A stretch of DNA of 20,281 bases from Parerythrobacter_A sp963761775. Lineage in GTDB: Bacteria; Pseudomonadota; Alphaproteobacteria; Sphingomonadales; Sphingomonadaceae. Under the pieces are notes generated by a model, which searched no databases, had not been told where the DNA came from, and was given only the letters and a program-made list of their open reading frames with translations. A program made the position numbers and the translations under genes. Where the stretch lies: assembly GCA_963761775.1 (NCBI GenBank), contig CAVXIF010000010.1, forward strand, positions 1-20,281, written 5' to 3'. Shown here in pieces: positions 7,841 to 14,594 of this stretch. The first letter of the stretch is position 1. Every line of letters starts with the position of its first letter.

Positions 7841-7957
7841 GGTAGTCTCCCTGATCCTTTTGGCGCGCGTCATAATGCAGGCGGCCGCGCAATGCCACGC
7901 CTTACCGGTGGCGCACTTGTGAAGAGACCGCTCGCGTGGCAGAGGCGGCGCCCTGTC

Positions 7958-8031
7958 GCGGGTGTAGCTCAATGGTAGAGCAGCAGCTTCCCAAGCTGAC
8001 GACGAGGGTTCGATTCCCTTCACCCGCTCCA
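7958..8031 (+). tRNA. tRNA-Gly (anticodon CCC)
   Basis: A complete 74-base cloverleaf. The acceptor arms GCGGGTG and CACCCGC pair perfectly, the D arm is GCTC...GAGC, the anticodon loop TTCCCAA carries CCC, the T loop is TTCGATT, and the CCA end is encoded. The sequence is very close to the Escherichia coli tRNA-Gly(CCC) as I recall it. The first pair of the anticodon stem is a G-A mismatch. It reads GGG codons. Confidence 0.95.
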
Positions 8032-8108
8032 TGAAGTGAACCGTGCAGGCTCCGGGCTGAATGGGCAGCGACATGGCATTTGCCGTGCGTTGCGCCTAAG
8101 TAAGCGCG

Positions 8109-9092
8109 ATGGATTCCAACACTCTTTCGCCCAGCAGCAACGCACAGGACGTCAGCGGGGACTGGTCGGGCGACAATCAGGACTGGTGGGACTGGTATGT
8201 CTCGCTGGCGCAGAACGAACGGTCCACCGCGCCGCTCGCAAAATGCGCGCCCCTGCCCGATATCGCGCAGCCCGACGATGCAGCATTGGCTGCCGAACTG
8301 GCCGAGCCTTACCCGCTGAAGCCAGACCACATCGCTGCTTTCGCGCGGGACGGGTTCATAAAGCTGAAGGGTGTCGTCAGCCCCGGGGCGGCTTTGCGGT
8401 TGCGGGCGGAGATGAAACGGCTGCTGGAAGCAGAACACGACATCGCGATGGATGCAGGACAGACCGAACGGTTCACCAGCCTTGAAATGGCGTGGCTGGA
8501 TAATCCGCTTATCCGGGCCTTCGTCCTCGCGCCGCGCATTGCCGGCATTTGCGCCGGTCTGCTCGAAGTCGAACGGTTGCGGCTGTATCACGACAATATC
8601 CTGTCGAAGGAACCGGGCTGCGGGCGCACGCCGTGGCATTACGACGACCACCATTTTCCGCTGGCAACGCACGATGTGGTGACGGCGTGGATCGCGGCAC
8701 AGCCCATTCCGGTGGCGATGGGGCCGCTGTCCTTCGCGACCCCACGCGATGTGCACCGCCTGGTGGAAGGGGTGCCGTTCGACAAGACGAACACCAGCTA
8801 CGACACGCATATCGGCGAGGTGTTTGCGCAAAACGATATGGTCGTGGACGAGACGCCCTTCGAGCTGGGCGAAGCCAGTTTCCATCACAACCTCAGCTTC
8901 CATACCGCCGGGCCGAACCGCACCGATCGCAGCCGTGTGGTGTTGGCCAACACCTATTTCGCCGACGGCGCCCGCGTTGTGAACGACCCCACGCTGGTGT
9001 CGGGCGACTGGCGCAAGTTCCTGCCCGGATGCCAACCGGGCGGGCTGGCGCAATCCGACCGCAATCCCGTGTGCTGGCCCCCGGCCCGCTGA
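8109..9092 (+). CDS. Phytanoyl-CoA dioxygenase (PhyH) family Fe(II)/2-oxoglutarate oxygenase
   Basis: The 327-residue product shows the PhyH jelly-roll pattern: an N-terminal FARDGFIKLKGVVSPGAALR segment, the iron-binding PWHYDDHHFPL (His177, Asp179), and the distal SFHTAGPNRTDRSR (His265, with an Arg about ten residues later for 2-oxoglutarate). All three iron ligands and the Arg are present, so it should be an active non-haem iron oxygenase. The N-terminal 60 residues are acidic and tryptophan-rich (SGDNQDWWDWYVSLA) and not part of the core. The substrate is unknown; family members hydroxylate acyl-CoAs, amino acids, secondary metabolites and ectoine. The stop is two bases from the methyltransferase GTG, so the two genes are probably one operon starting after the tRNA. 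No strong ribosome site is seen. Confidence 0.85.
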   Translation: MDSNTLSPSSNAQDVSGDWSGDNQDWWDWYVSLAQNERSTAPLAKCAPLPDIAQPDDAALAAELAEPYPLKPDHIAAFARDGFIKLKGVVSPGAALRLRAEMKRLLEAEHDIAMDAGQTERFTSLEMAWLDNPLIRAFVLAPRIAGICAGLLEVERLRLYHDNILSKEPGCGRTPWHYDDHHFPLATHDVVTAWIAAQPIPVAMGPLSFATPRDVHRLVEGVPFDKTNTSYDTHIGEVFAQNDMVVDETPFELGEASFHHNLSFHTAGPNRTDRSRVVLANTYFADGARVVNDPTLVSGDWRKFLPGCQPGGLAQSDRNPVCWPPAR

Positions 9093-9094
9093 TC

Positions 9095-9952
9095 GTGAGC
9101 ACCGGACACGAAGCCGCCGCTGCGATGCGCGCGCATCTCGACCACGTGCATACCGAACAGGCGGGTTTCACCGAAGCCTGTGCAACGGCGTGCCGCGATG
9201 CCGAGGGGCGCGACAGCTACACCTGGCTGGCGCAGGCGCTGGACGCGCGCGACGGCGGGGCCATGCTCGATCTTGCGTGCGGATCTGGCGTGCTGCTGGA
9301 GCGCCTTGCCGCCGAACGATCCGCAACGCGCCTGATCGGTGTCGATATGAGTGCGCCCGAACTGGCGCTGGCAGCTACGCGGCTGGTGGATAGCAGCGTC
9401 GAATTGCGACAGGCTACGGCACAGGATCTGTCCTTCCTCGCCGATGGCAGCGTCGATGGCGTGCTGTGCCATTGGGCATTGACGCTGATGAAGCCGGTGG
9501 AACCGGTGCTGGACGAAATTGCCCGTGTGCTTGCGCCGCAAGGGCGTTTTGCTGCCATTGTCGACGGGCCGCATGACAGTGCCCCCGGCTACGCGAAGAT
9601 CGATGCGATCATCGGCAGTCATGTCGACCAGGCACTCGGTAAAACACCCGAAATGGGCCTGGGCGATCCGCGTATCCGCGATGCGGCGCAGCTCCTTCCG
9701 CTGCTCGAAACGCATTTCCCGAAGGCGCAAATCGATATAGCAGCCAATGTCGTTTCCATGACCGGAACGCCGGACTGGCTCGCGCGCGAGGCGGCACACT
9801 TCTTCTATTCCACTTTCGTGCTGGACGCGCCGCAACGTGGGGAACTGCTGGAAGAACTGGCTGAAGTTTTTGCCGCGCAGTGTGAAGATACAGCGTGTGA
9901 AGATGCAGCGTTCAACATGCCCATCAACCGTGTCGTCGTCAGCCAGCCATGA
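9095..9952 (+). CDS. SAM-dependent methyltransferase, class I (Methyltransf_11/UbiE-like)
   Basis: SAM-binding features are in order: motif I MLDLACGSGVLLERLA (about residues 57-70), LIGVDMSAPELALA with the acidic residue for the ribose, QDLSFLADGSVDGVLCHWAL (post-motif) and DEIARVLAPQGRFAAIVDG (motif III). The C-terminal part is helical and without recognised signature. The start is uncertain: GTG at 9095 (285 residues) is two bases after the dioxygenase stop, and ATG at 9125 (275 residues) is the alternative. Neither has a clear ribosome site, so coupling is assumed. Its TGA overlaps the next ATG (ATGA). The substrate is unknown; the neighbour suggests it acts on the same small molecule as the dioxygenase, which is inference. 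Confidence 0.85.
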   Translation: MSTGHEAAAAMRAHLDHVHTEQAGFTEACATACRDAEGRDSYTWLAQALDARDGGAMLDLACGSGVLLERLAAERSATRLIGVDMSAPELALAATRLVDSSVELRQATAQDLSFLADGSVDGVLCHWALTLMKPVEPVLDEIARVLAPQGRFAAIVDGPHDSAPGYAKIDAIIGSHVDQALGKTPEMGLGDPRIRDAAQLLPLLETHFPKAQIDIAANVVSMTGTPDWLAREAAHFFYSTFVLDAPQRGELLEELAEVFAAQCEDTACEDAAFNMPINRVVVSQP

Positions 9953-10506
9953 CCGAGTTTTTCCTCGCGCTGGTGGCCGTCACCGTGACGTCGTTCGGCG
10001 CGCGGGACCAGCGGCTGGTGGCCGACCTGGCCGAGCGGTTGGGGCAGGGCGGCGGACTGCTGCTTGTGGCGATGCTGTCCGGTGCGGTGACGGCGGCATT
10101 CATGGCCTTTGCCGGGAGCCTGATCGGCGTATTGTTGCCGCCTGCCGCCAAGACCATGCTGGTGGCGTTCGCACTGCTTGCCGCCGCTGTGGAGCTTGCC
10201 TGGTTCCGCGCGGCGAAGCAGGTGCGCGAACCGACACGCTCTCTGGGCGCGACCGGCATCGTGCTTGCCGCAATGCAGGTGGGCGACGGGCCACGTTTCC
10301 TCGTATTTGCCATCGCCGCCGCATTCGCCTCGCCGACGCTTGCCGCGGTGGGTGGCTTTGCTGGCGGGGCCGTGGCGGCGACTTTCGGCTGGGCGATGGC
10401 GGGCGATCTCGAAGCCCTGCCACTGAAAAAAATCCGGCGATACGGCGCGGTGGCGATTGCCCTGTTTGCCATCGGCGTGGGCCTGAACGCACGCGGCATC
10501 CTGTAA
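9949..10506 (+). CDS. TMEM165/GDT1 (UPF0016)-like membrane protein with altered ion-binding motifs
   Basis: This is a 185-residue, strongly hydrophobic protein with about six helices in two similar halves. Each half has the GDT1 layout, but the signature Glu-x-Gly-Asp-Lys-Thr is degenerate: the first copy reads SFGARDQ (before RLVADLAERLG) and the second QVGDGPR. In the family these acidic residues bind Ca2+/Mn2+ during cation/proton exchange, so classic transport may be lost or altered. The ATG overlaps the methyltransferase stop by four bases. The 77 bases after its TAA lead to Dps and show no terminator. The fold assignment is from the repeat layout by eye; a general small transporter is the alternative. 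Confidence 0.6.
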   Translation: MTEFFLALVAVTVTSFGARDQRLVADLAERLGQGGGLLLVAMLSGAVTAAFMAFAGSLIGVLLPPAAKTMLVAFALLAAAVELAWFRAAKQVREPTRSLGATGIVLAAMQVGDGPRFLVFAIAAAFASPTLAAVGGFAGGAVAATFGWAMAGDLEALPLKKIRRYGAVAIALFAIGVGLNARGIL

Positions 10507-10583
10507 AAAAGCGCCATCATGTGAAACCCGTGCGGCCTCCTCACGTTGGCATGACATATGTTGTAAAAACGGGAGACAAGACG

Positions 10584-11045
10584 ATGGCCGACACAGGCAG
10601 CAATTCAAAGGCGGAACTGGTAAGCGAACTGAACGGGCTGTTGGCCGACCATCTGGCGCTGTATTTCAAGACCAAGAGCTTCCACTGGCATGTCGCCGGT
10701 CCGCGCTTTCATGATCTGCACCTGTTGTTCGATGCGCAGGCCGCGCAGGTGCAGGGCCAGATCGACGATGTGGCGGAGCGGGTGCGCAAGCTGGGCGAGC
10801 CGACGCTGACATCGCTGGGTTCGGCGACGCGCGAAACACAGGTTGCGGATCAGGATTCGACCACGCTGGACGCCGATGCGATGGTGCGCGAGCTTCATGA
10901 CGACAATGCGAAGATGGTGAAGCGCCTGAAGAGCATGAAGCCGCTGGCCGAACAGGCCGGCGACAATGCCACCGATGGCTTGCTGGACGACTGGACGGAT
11001 ATGGCGGAAGAGCGCGTCTGGTTCCTTGGTCAAGTGCTCAAGTAA
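10584..11045 (+). CDS. dps: Dps, DNA-protecting ferritin-like protein
   Basis: The 153-residue product is of normal Dps length. The ferroxidase centre at the dimer interface is complete: His34 (in KSFHWHVAG), His46 (in LHLLFDAQ), Asp61 and Glu65 (in IDDVAERV), with Asp50 at the E. coli Asp67 position. Spacing is the same as in E. coli Dps (12, 15 and 4 residues). It oxidises Fe2+ with peroxide, stores iron and protects DNA, forming a dodecamer in the cytoplasm. The N-terminal tail is short and has only one Lys, so DNA binding by this tail would be weak. GGGAG lies eight bases before ATG 10584. The 77-base upstream gap shows no promoter or OxyR/Fur-type site I can support. The TAA is ten bases before the next start. 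Confidence 0.95.
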   Translation: MADTGSNSKAELVSELNGLLADHLALYFKTKSFHWHVAGPRFHDLHLLFDAQAAQVQGQIDDVAERVRKLGEPTLTSLGSATRETQVADQDSTTLDADAMVRELHDDNAKMVKRLKSMKPLAEQAGDNATDGLLDDWTDMAEERVWFLGQVLK

Positions 11046-11055
11046 TGGGCAGCGC

Positions 11056-11670
11056 GTGGCGATAGATTACCGCCCCGACGCCGATCCGGCGCAGATCGCG
11101 GACTGGATCGCTGAACGGTTGAAGACGGCTCTGGCGGGGTCCGAGAATGCGGCGATCACCGTACCGGGCGGTTCAACACCGTTTCCCGTGTTCGAAAAGC
11201 TGGTCGCCCTGCCGCTCGACTGGTCGCGTATCACCATATGGCCAGGCGACGACCGGATCGTGCCGGAGGACCATGCCGCCAGCAATACCGGCCGGATCCG
11301 TGCGCTGTTCCAACCGGCGGGTGCAAAGGTTCAGGCACTGCGTGAAGGTGCGGTGCCGCCTCCGTTTGCCCTGACTTGGGTGGGTATGGGGACGGACGGG
11401 CATATCGCCTCGCTGTTCCCCAATACCGGTCCGCTTGCGAGCGATGCCAATGCGGTGCGCCGGTTGACGCCCGATCCCCTGCCGCCCGAAGCGCCGTTCG
11501 ACCGTTTGACATTGACGATCGCGGGTCTTGTGCGCACCGATGCGGTCATGGTCATGATACGTGGTGCAGAAAAAGCGAAGGTGTTCGCGGCTGCGGCAAA
11601 AGGCGACAGCGATACGCCGGTCGCGCGCTTTCTTGCGGCCACGCAGGCACCGGTCACATGCTTCACCTGA
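11056..11670 (+). CDS. pgl: 6-phosphogluconolactonase
   Basis: The 204-residue product hydrolyses 6-phosphoglucono-delta-lactone to 6-phosphogluconate in the oxidative pentose phosphate and Entner-Doudoroff routes. Diagnostic segments are ITVPGGSTPFPVFEKL, RITIWPGDDRIVPEDHAASN and TWVGMGTDGHIASLFPNTG (the DGHIASLFP stretch is the active-site signature). It starts with GTG at 11056; the ATG at 11045 is in a frame that stops after six codons. It is slightly shorter than typical members of 220-240 residues, trimmed at the N terminus. Other sugar pathway genes (zwf, edd) are not in the window. The end overlaps the start of the NUDIX gene by 13 bases. Confidence 0.9.
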   Translation: MAIDYRPDADPAQIADWIAERLKTALAGSENAAITVPGGSTPFPVFEKLVALPLDWSRITIWPGDDRIVPEDHAASNTGRIRALFQPAGAKVQALREGAVPPPFALTWVGMGTDGHIASLFPNTGPLASDANAVRRLTPDPLPPEAPFDRLTLTIAGLVRTDAVMVMIRGAEKAKVFAAAAKGDSDTPVARFLAATQAPVTCFT

Positions 11671-12140
11671 TCCCGCGTCCGGTGCATCGGGCGCTCCTCA
11701 AGCTAGCGCATCCGGTGCGTCATCGCTGGCGTCGCTGGCGCAAGACGCCGCTGGCGGGGTGTTCGGTGTTGCTGTTCGACCTGTCGGACCAGGTGCTGCT
11801 GTTGCGCCATAATTACGGTCCGGCGCTGTGGTCCTTGCCCGGTGGCGGCATCGGCAAGGCTGAAGCGCCTGCGGACGCTGCCAAGCGTGAAGTGAGCGAA
11901 GAGCTGAACATTGCGCTCGATACGCTCGCATCGCTGGGAACCATGCAGGAAACGATCTCCGGGTCGCTCCACACCGCGCATGTATTTTTTGCCCGCATCG
12001 ACCAGTCGCCGTGCCCGGACGGGCGCGAGGTGCGGGAGGCACGTTTCTTCCCGATGCACTCGCTCCCGGCGGATTTGAGCGATCTGACCCGCGCCCGCCT
12101 TGCCCTGTGGCAGGATCGCATGTCGTCCCCGACGGGCTAA
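11658..12140 (+). CDS. NUDIX hydrolase
   Basis: The 160-residue product has a full Nudix box, G-x5-E-x7-REVSEEL-x-I, from Gly63 to about Ile85 (Glu69, Arg77, Glu78, Glu81, Glu82), which binds Mg2+ and cleaves nucleoside diphosphate-linked compounds. The preceding ALWSLPGGGIGKAEAPADAA fits the fold. The N-terminal 30 residues are basic (RHRWRRWRKT) and outside the core, perhaps a membrane or nucleic-acid contact. The substrate cannot be read from the sequence. Its start lies 13 bases inside the 6-phosphogluconolactonase gene, which indicates a joint transcript. Its TAA overlaps the end of dinB on the other strand by four bases (CTAA). Confidence 0.88.
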   Translation: MLHLIPRPVHRALLKLAHPVRHRWRRWRKTPLAGCSVLLFDLSDQVLLLRHNYGPALWSLPGGGIGKAEAPADAAKREVSEELNIALDTLASLGTMQETISGSLHTAHVFFARIDQSPCPDGREVREARFFPMHSLPADLSDLTRARLALWQDRMSSPTG

Positions 12141-13270
12141 AACAGGTCCAGCTGCGCGGCCAGCGCGGCGCGTTGCGCGCGCGGTGGTTTGGCCACCACA
12201 CCTTCCAGTTTCGACAGGGTCAGGCCCATTAACCGGATCGGGCGGGGCAGCGGCAGCATCGCTTCCAGCAACTCGCGCCCGACCGTAGCGAATGCCGCTT
12301 TGTTCGGCACATTCGCGGGTACCGTTTGTGCACGGCTGGTAATTGTGAAGTCGTTATATTTCAGCTTCAGCGTCACCGTCCGTCCCTTGGCTTCGGCGCG
12401 GGTGATGCGTTCCCACACGATGTCGACGATACGGTCCAGCGTCTCGTGCAATTCGGCGGGCGAGGCGATATCTTCGTGAAAGGTGCGTTCTCCGCCCACC
12501 GACTTGCGGATGCGGTTGGTGCGTACCGGGCGGTCGTCGATGCCGCGTGCGGCGCGGTAGAGATAATCCGCAAAACTGCCGAAATTGGCATGCATCCAGG
12601 CGGCATCCTTCGCGGCAAGATCCGCGCCCGTTTCGATGCCCAGCCGCGCCATCTTCTCCGCACCCTTCGGCCCGACCCCGTGAAACCTGCGCACCGGCAG
12701 GCTTTGTACGAATGCCGCCCCTTCGCCGGGACGGATGACGCAGATGCCGTTCGGCTTGTTCTGGTCGCTTGCCAGCTTGGCGAGAAACTTGTTGTAGGAC
12801 ACGCCCGCGCTGGCGGTCAGCTGCGTTTTCGTAAAAATATCCTTGCGGATGGCCTGTGCGATGCGGGTGGCCGTGCCTAACCCGTGAATGTCCTGCGTCA
12901 CATCGAGATAGGCTTCGTCCAGGCTCAGCGGTTCGACATGGGGCGTGTAGTGGCGGAAGATTTCGCGGATGATCTGCGATGCTTCGCGGTAGGCGTCGAA
13001 CCGGCTTTTCACAAAGATCAGGTCCGGGCATTTGCGCTTCGCCGTGACGGACGGCATGGCGGACCGCACGCCGAATTTGCGTGCTTCGTAACTGGCTGCC
13101 GCCACCACGCCGCGCCCGCTCGACCCGCCGACCGCCACCGGCAGGCCACGCAGTTCGGGATTGTCGCGCTGTTCCACGCTGGCGAAAAAGGCATCCATAT
13201 CGATATGGATGATCTTGCGCGTGTCTTCGCCGCCGCCGGTCTGCTCATCGCTGTCAGGCGCTTCGTCCAT
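12137..13270 (-). CDS. dinB: DNA polymerase IV (Y-family translesion polymerase)
   Basis: The 377-residue product carries HIDMDAFFASVEQ (catalytic Asp24), YEARKFGVRSAMP and the motif PLSLDEAYLDVT (catalytic Asp118, Glu119), then the helix-hairpin-helix region (RRFHGVGPKGAEKMARLGIE). The last residues, QLDLF, are a beta-clamp binding motif at the extreme C terminus, as expected for Pol IV. It copies past damaged bases with low fidelity. ATG 13270 is chosen because the conserved polymerase core starts about 19 residues in; the open frame extends farther upstream without conserved sequence. The 79-base gap to the divergent exporter gene has no GTTC-N7-GTTC-type LexA site that I can see. The C-terminal codons overlap the NUDIX stop on the other strand. 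Confidence 0.95.
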   Translation of the reverse strand: MDEAPDSDEQTGGGEDTRKIIHIDMDAFFASVEQRDNPELRGLPVAVGGSSGRGVVAAASYEARKFGVRSAMPSVTAKRKCPDLIFVKSRFDAYREASQIIREIFRHYTPHVEPLSLDEAYLDVTQDIHGLGTATRIAQAIRKDIFTKTQLTASAGVSYNKFLAKLASDQNKPNGICVIRPGEGAAFVQSLPVRRFHGVGPKGAEKMARLGIETGADLAAKDAAWMHANFGSFADYLYRAARGIDDRPVRTNRIRKSVGGERTFHEDIASPAELHETLDRIVDIVWERITRAEAKGRTVTLKLKYNDFTITSRAQTVPANVPNKAAFATVGRELLEAMLPLPRPIRLMGLTLSKLEGVVAKPPRAQRAALAAQLDLF

Positions 13271-13337
13271 GCCCGGTAGATAGGGCCTGCCCCTTGGCGA
13301 GCGCAATGCGCACTTCCATTTGTGCAGTGCAGCGCGC

Positions 13338-13344
13338 AAGGGAG
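13338..13344 (+). promoter_or_regulatory. Ribosome binding site of the MFS exporter
   Basis: AAGGGAG lies five bases before ATG 13350 and decides that start over the in-frame TTG at 13320. Confidence 0.6.
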
Positions 13345-13349
13345 CCGTA

Positions 13350-14594
13350 ATGCCTGCTACCGCTGCCAGTCCTGATGCCGCCGCCATGCGCAAACCGTTG
13401 GGCGAGCGCGAGCTGATCGCGCTGATGGCGGCATTGATGAGTTTGCAGGCGTTCGGGATCGATTCGATGCTCCCCGCGATCGGGCGCGTTGCGGGCGAGC
13501 TGGGCGCAGGCGGCAATTCGCGCCAGCTCATCATCGGGCTCTACCTGATCGGCACCGGGTTCGGCGCGCTGTTCCCTGGCGTGCTGGCGGACCGGTTCGG
13601 GCGACGTCCGGTGCTGGCTTTCGGGCTGACGGCGTATGTCTCGTTTTCCTTCGCGTGCGCGTTCGTCTCCAGCTTTCCCGTACTGCTGGGCCTGCGGTTC
13701 TTGCAGGGGTTGCTGTGCGCGTCGATGGCGGTGGTGCCTGCCGCCATTGTGCGCGACCATGTCGGCGGTGACCGGATGGCGCGGCTGATGAGCCTGATCA
13801 TCATGATGTTTCTGGCAGTGCCGGTTATCGCGCCTTTTATCGGGCAGGTCATCATGGAGCTGCTGGGCTGGCGCGCGATCTTCGGAGCGATGGCATTGCT
13901 TGGCGGTGCGGTGGCGGTGTGGATGTGGGTGCGCTTGCCCGAAACGCTGACCGAGGCGAACCGCCAGCCGATCGACCTGCGCGCCATTGGCCGCAACATG
14001 ACCGCCGCGCTCGTGAACCGGGGCGCCATCGGCTATGTCGTGGGCAGCGCGCTGGTGTTCGGATCGCTGTTCGGCTTCCTCAATTCTGCCGAACAGCTGG
14101 TGAGCGAAACCTTTGGGCAGGCGGACAATTTCGCCTTCATCTTCGGCGGGGCGGTGCTGGGCATGGTCGCGGCCAGCTTCACCAATTCGCGCATCGTCGA
14201 ACGCTTCGGCGCGCGGCGGGTGAGCCATACGGCGCTGCTCGGCTTTATCGCCATTACCATGGTGCAGTTGTGGAGCGCATCGCAACCCGCGCAGCCACTC
14301 TATCAGTTCGTGGGGCTGATGACGCTGGTGATGGCTATGTTGGGCTTCATCGGCGCGAATTTCTCGTCCATCGCGATGCAGCCCTTCGCCGCCATCGCCG
14401 GTGCCGCCAGCAGCGCGCAAACGGGCCTGCGCACCGGGCTGGGCGCGATATTGGGTGCGATCATCGGCAGTATGTATGACGGCACGGCGCGTCCGCTGGC
14501 AGTGTCGATGCTGTCGCTGGGCCTGATGGCGCTGGCGGTTGTGCTGTTTAGCGAACGCGGCCGCCTGTTCCGCCGTATCAATACGCCGAACTAA
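13350..14594 (+). CDS. MFS drug exporter, Bcr/CflA type
   Basis: The 414-residue product has about twelve hydrophobic helices. The loop 2-3 motif A is GVLADRFGRRPVL (residues 78-90), and the beginning of helix 1, AFGIDSMLPAIG, is the D-M-x-LPA-type motif of the Bcr/CflA (DHA1) drug/proton antiporters. A second motif, LRFLQGLLCASMAVVPAAIV, also fits this group. It should export small hydrophobic drugs or dipeptides across the inner membrane using the proton gradient; the real substrate is unknown. It is divergent from dinB, sharing a 79-base upstream region. Its TAA overlaps the haem-c lipoprotein gene on the other strand by four bases. Confidence 0.9.
   Translation: MPATAASPDAAAMRKPLGERELIALMAALMSLQAFGIDSMLPAIGRVAGELGAGGNSRQLIIGLYLIGTGFGALFPGVLADRFGRRPVLAFGLTAYVSFSFACAFVSSFPVLLGLRFLQGLLCASMAVVPAAIVRDHVGGDRMARLMSLIIMMFLAVPVIAPFIGQVIMELLGWRAIFGAMALLGGAVAVWMWVRLPETLTEANRQPIDLRAIGRNMTAALVNRGAIGYVVGSALVFGSLFGFLNSAEQLVSETFGQADNFAFIFGGAVLGMVAASFTNSRIVERFGARRVSHTALLGFIAITMVQLWSASQPAQPLYQFVGLMTLVMAMLGFIGANFSSIAMQPFAAIAGAASSAQTGLRTGLGAILGAIIGSMYDGTARPLAVSMLSLGLMALAVVLFSERGRLFRRINTPN

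Noticed and set aside
7841..8074. N-terminal extension of the MMSDH frame (MERVKGIEPSSSAWEAAALP)
   Set aside because: This is also translated tRNA sequence. The real start at 7840 has its own ribosome site and matches the family length.
8061..8099. Twelve-codon open frame ahead of the dioxygenase gene, a possible leader peptide
   Set aside because: No ribosome site, no run of regulatory codons and no attenuator hairpin; likely chance.
7902..9053. Long minus-strand open frame covering the tRNA and the dioxygenase gene
   Set aside because: It is antisense to a clear PhyH gene. Its GEGNRTLVVSLGSCCSTIEL segment is the familiar false translation of a tRNA-Gly gene.
10554..10561. ACATATGT palindrome upstream of dps as a regulator site
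   Set aside because: Eight bases is too short to support an operator, and it does not match a known peroxide or iron regulator site that I can defend.
13271..13349. LexA box for dinB
   Set aside because: No GTTC-N7-GTTC or GAAC-type pair is visible in the divergent gap.
13254..14420. 388-residue open frame antisense to the MFS exporter
   Set aside because: Rich in His, Gln and Arg with no domain; typical of antisense frames in high-GC DNA. Similar ones at 892-1758, 6857-7798, 15218-16309 and 18424-19854 were rejected for the same reason.
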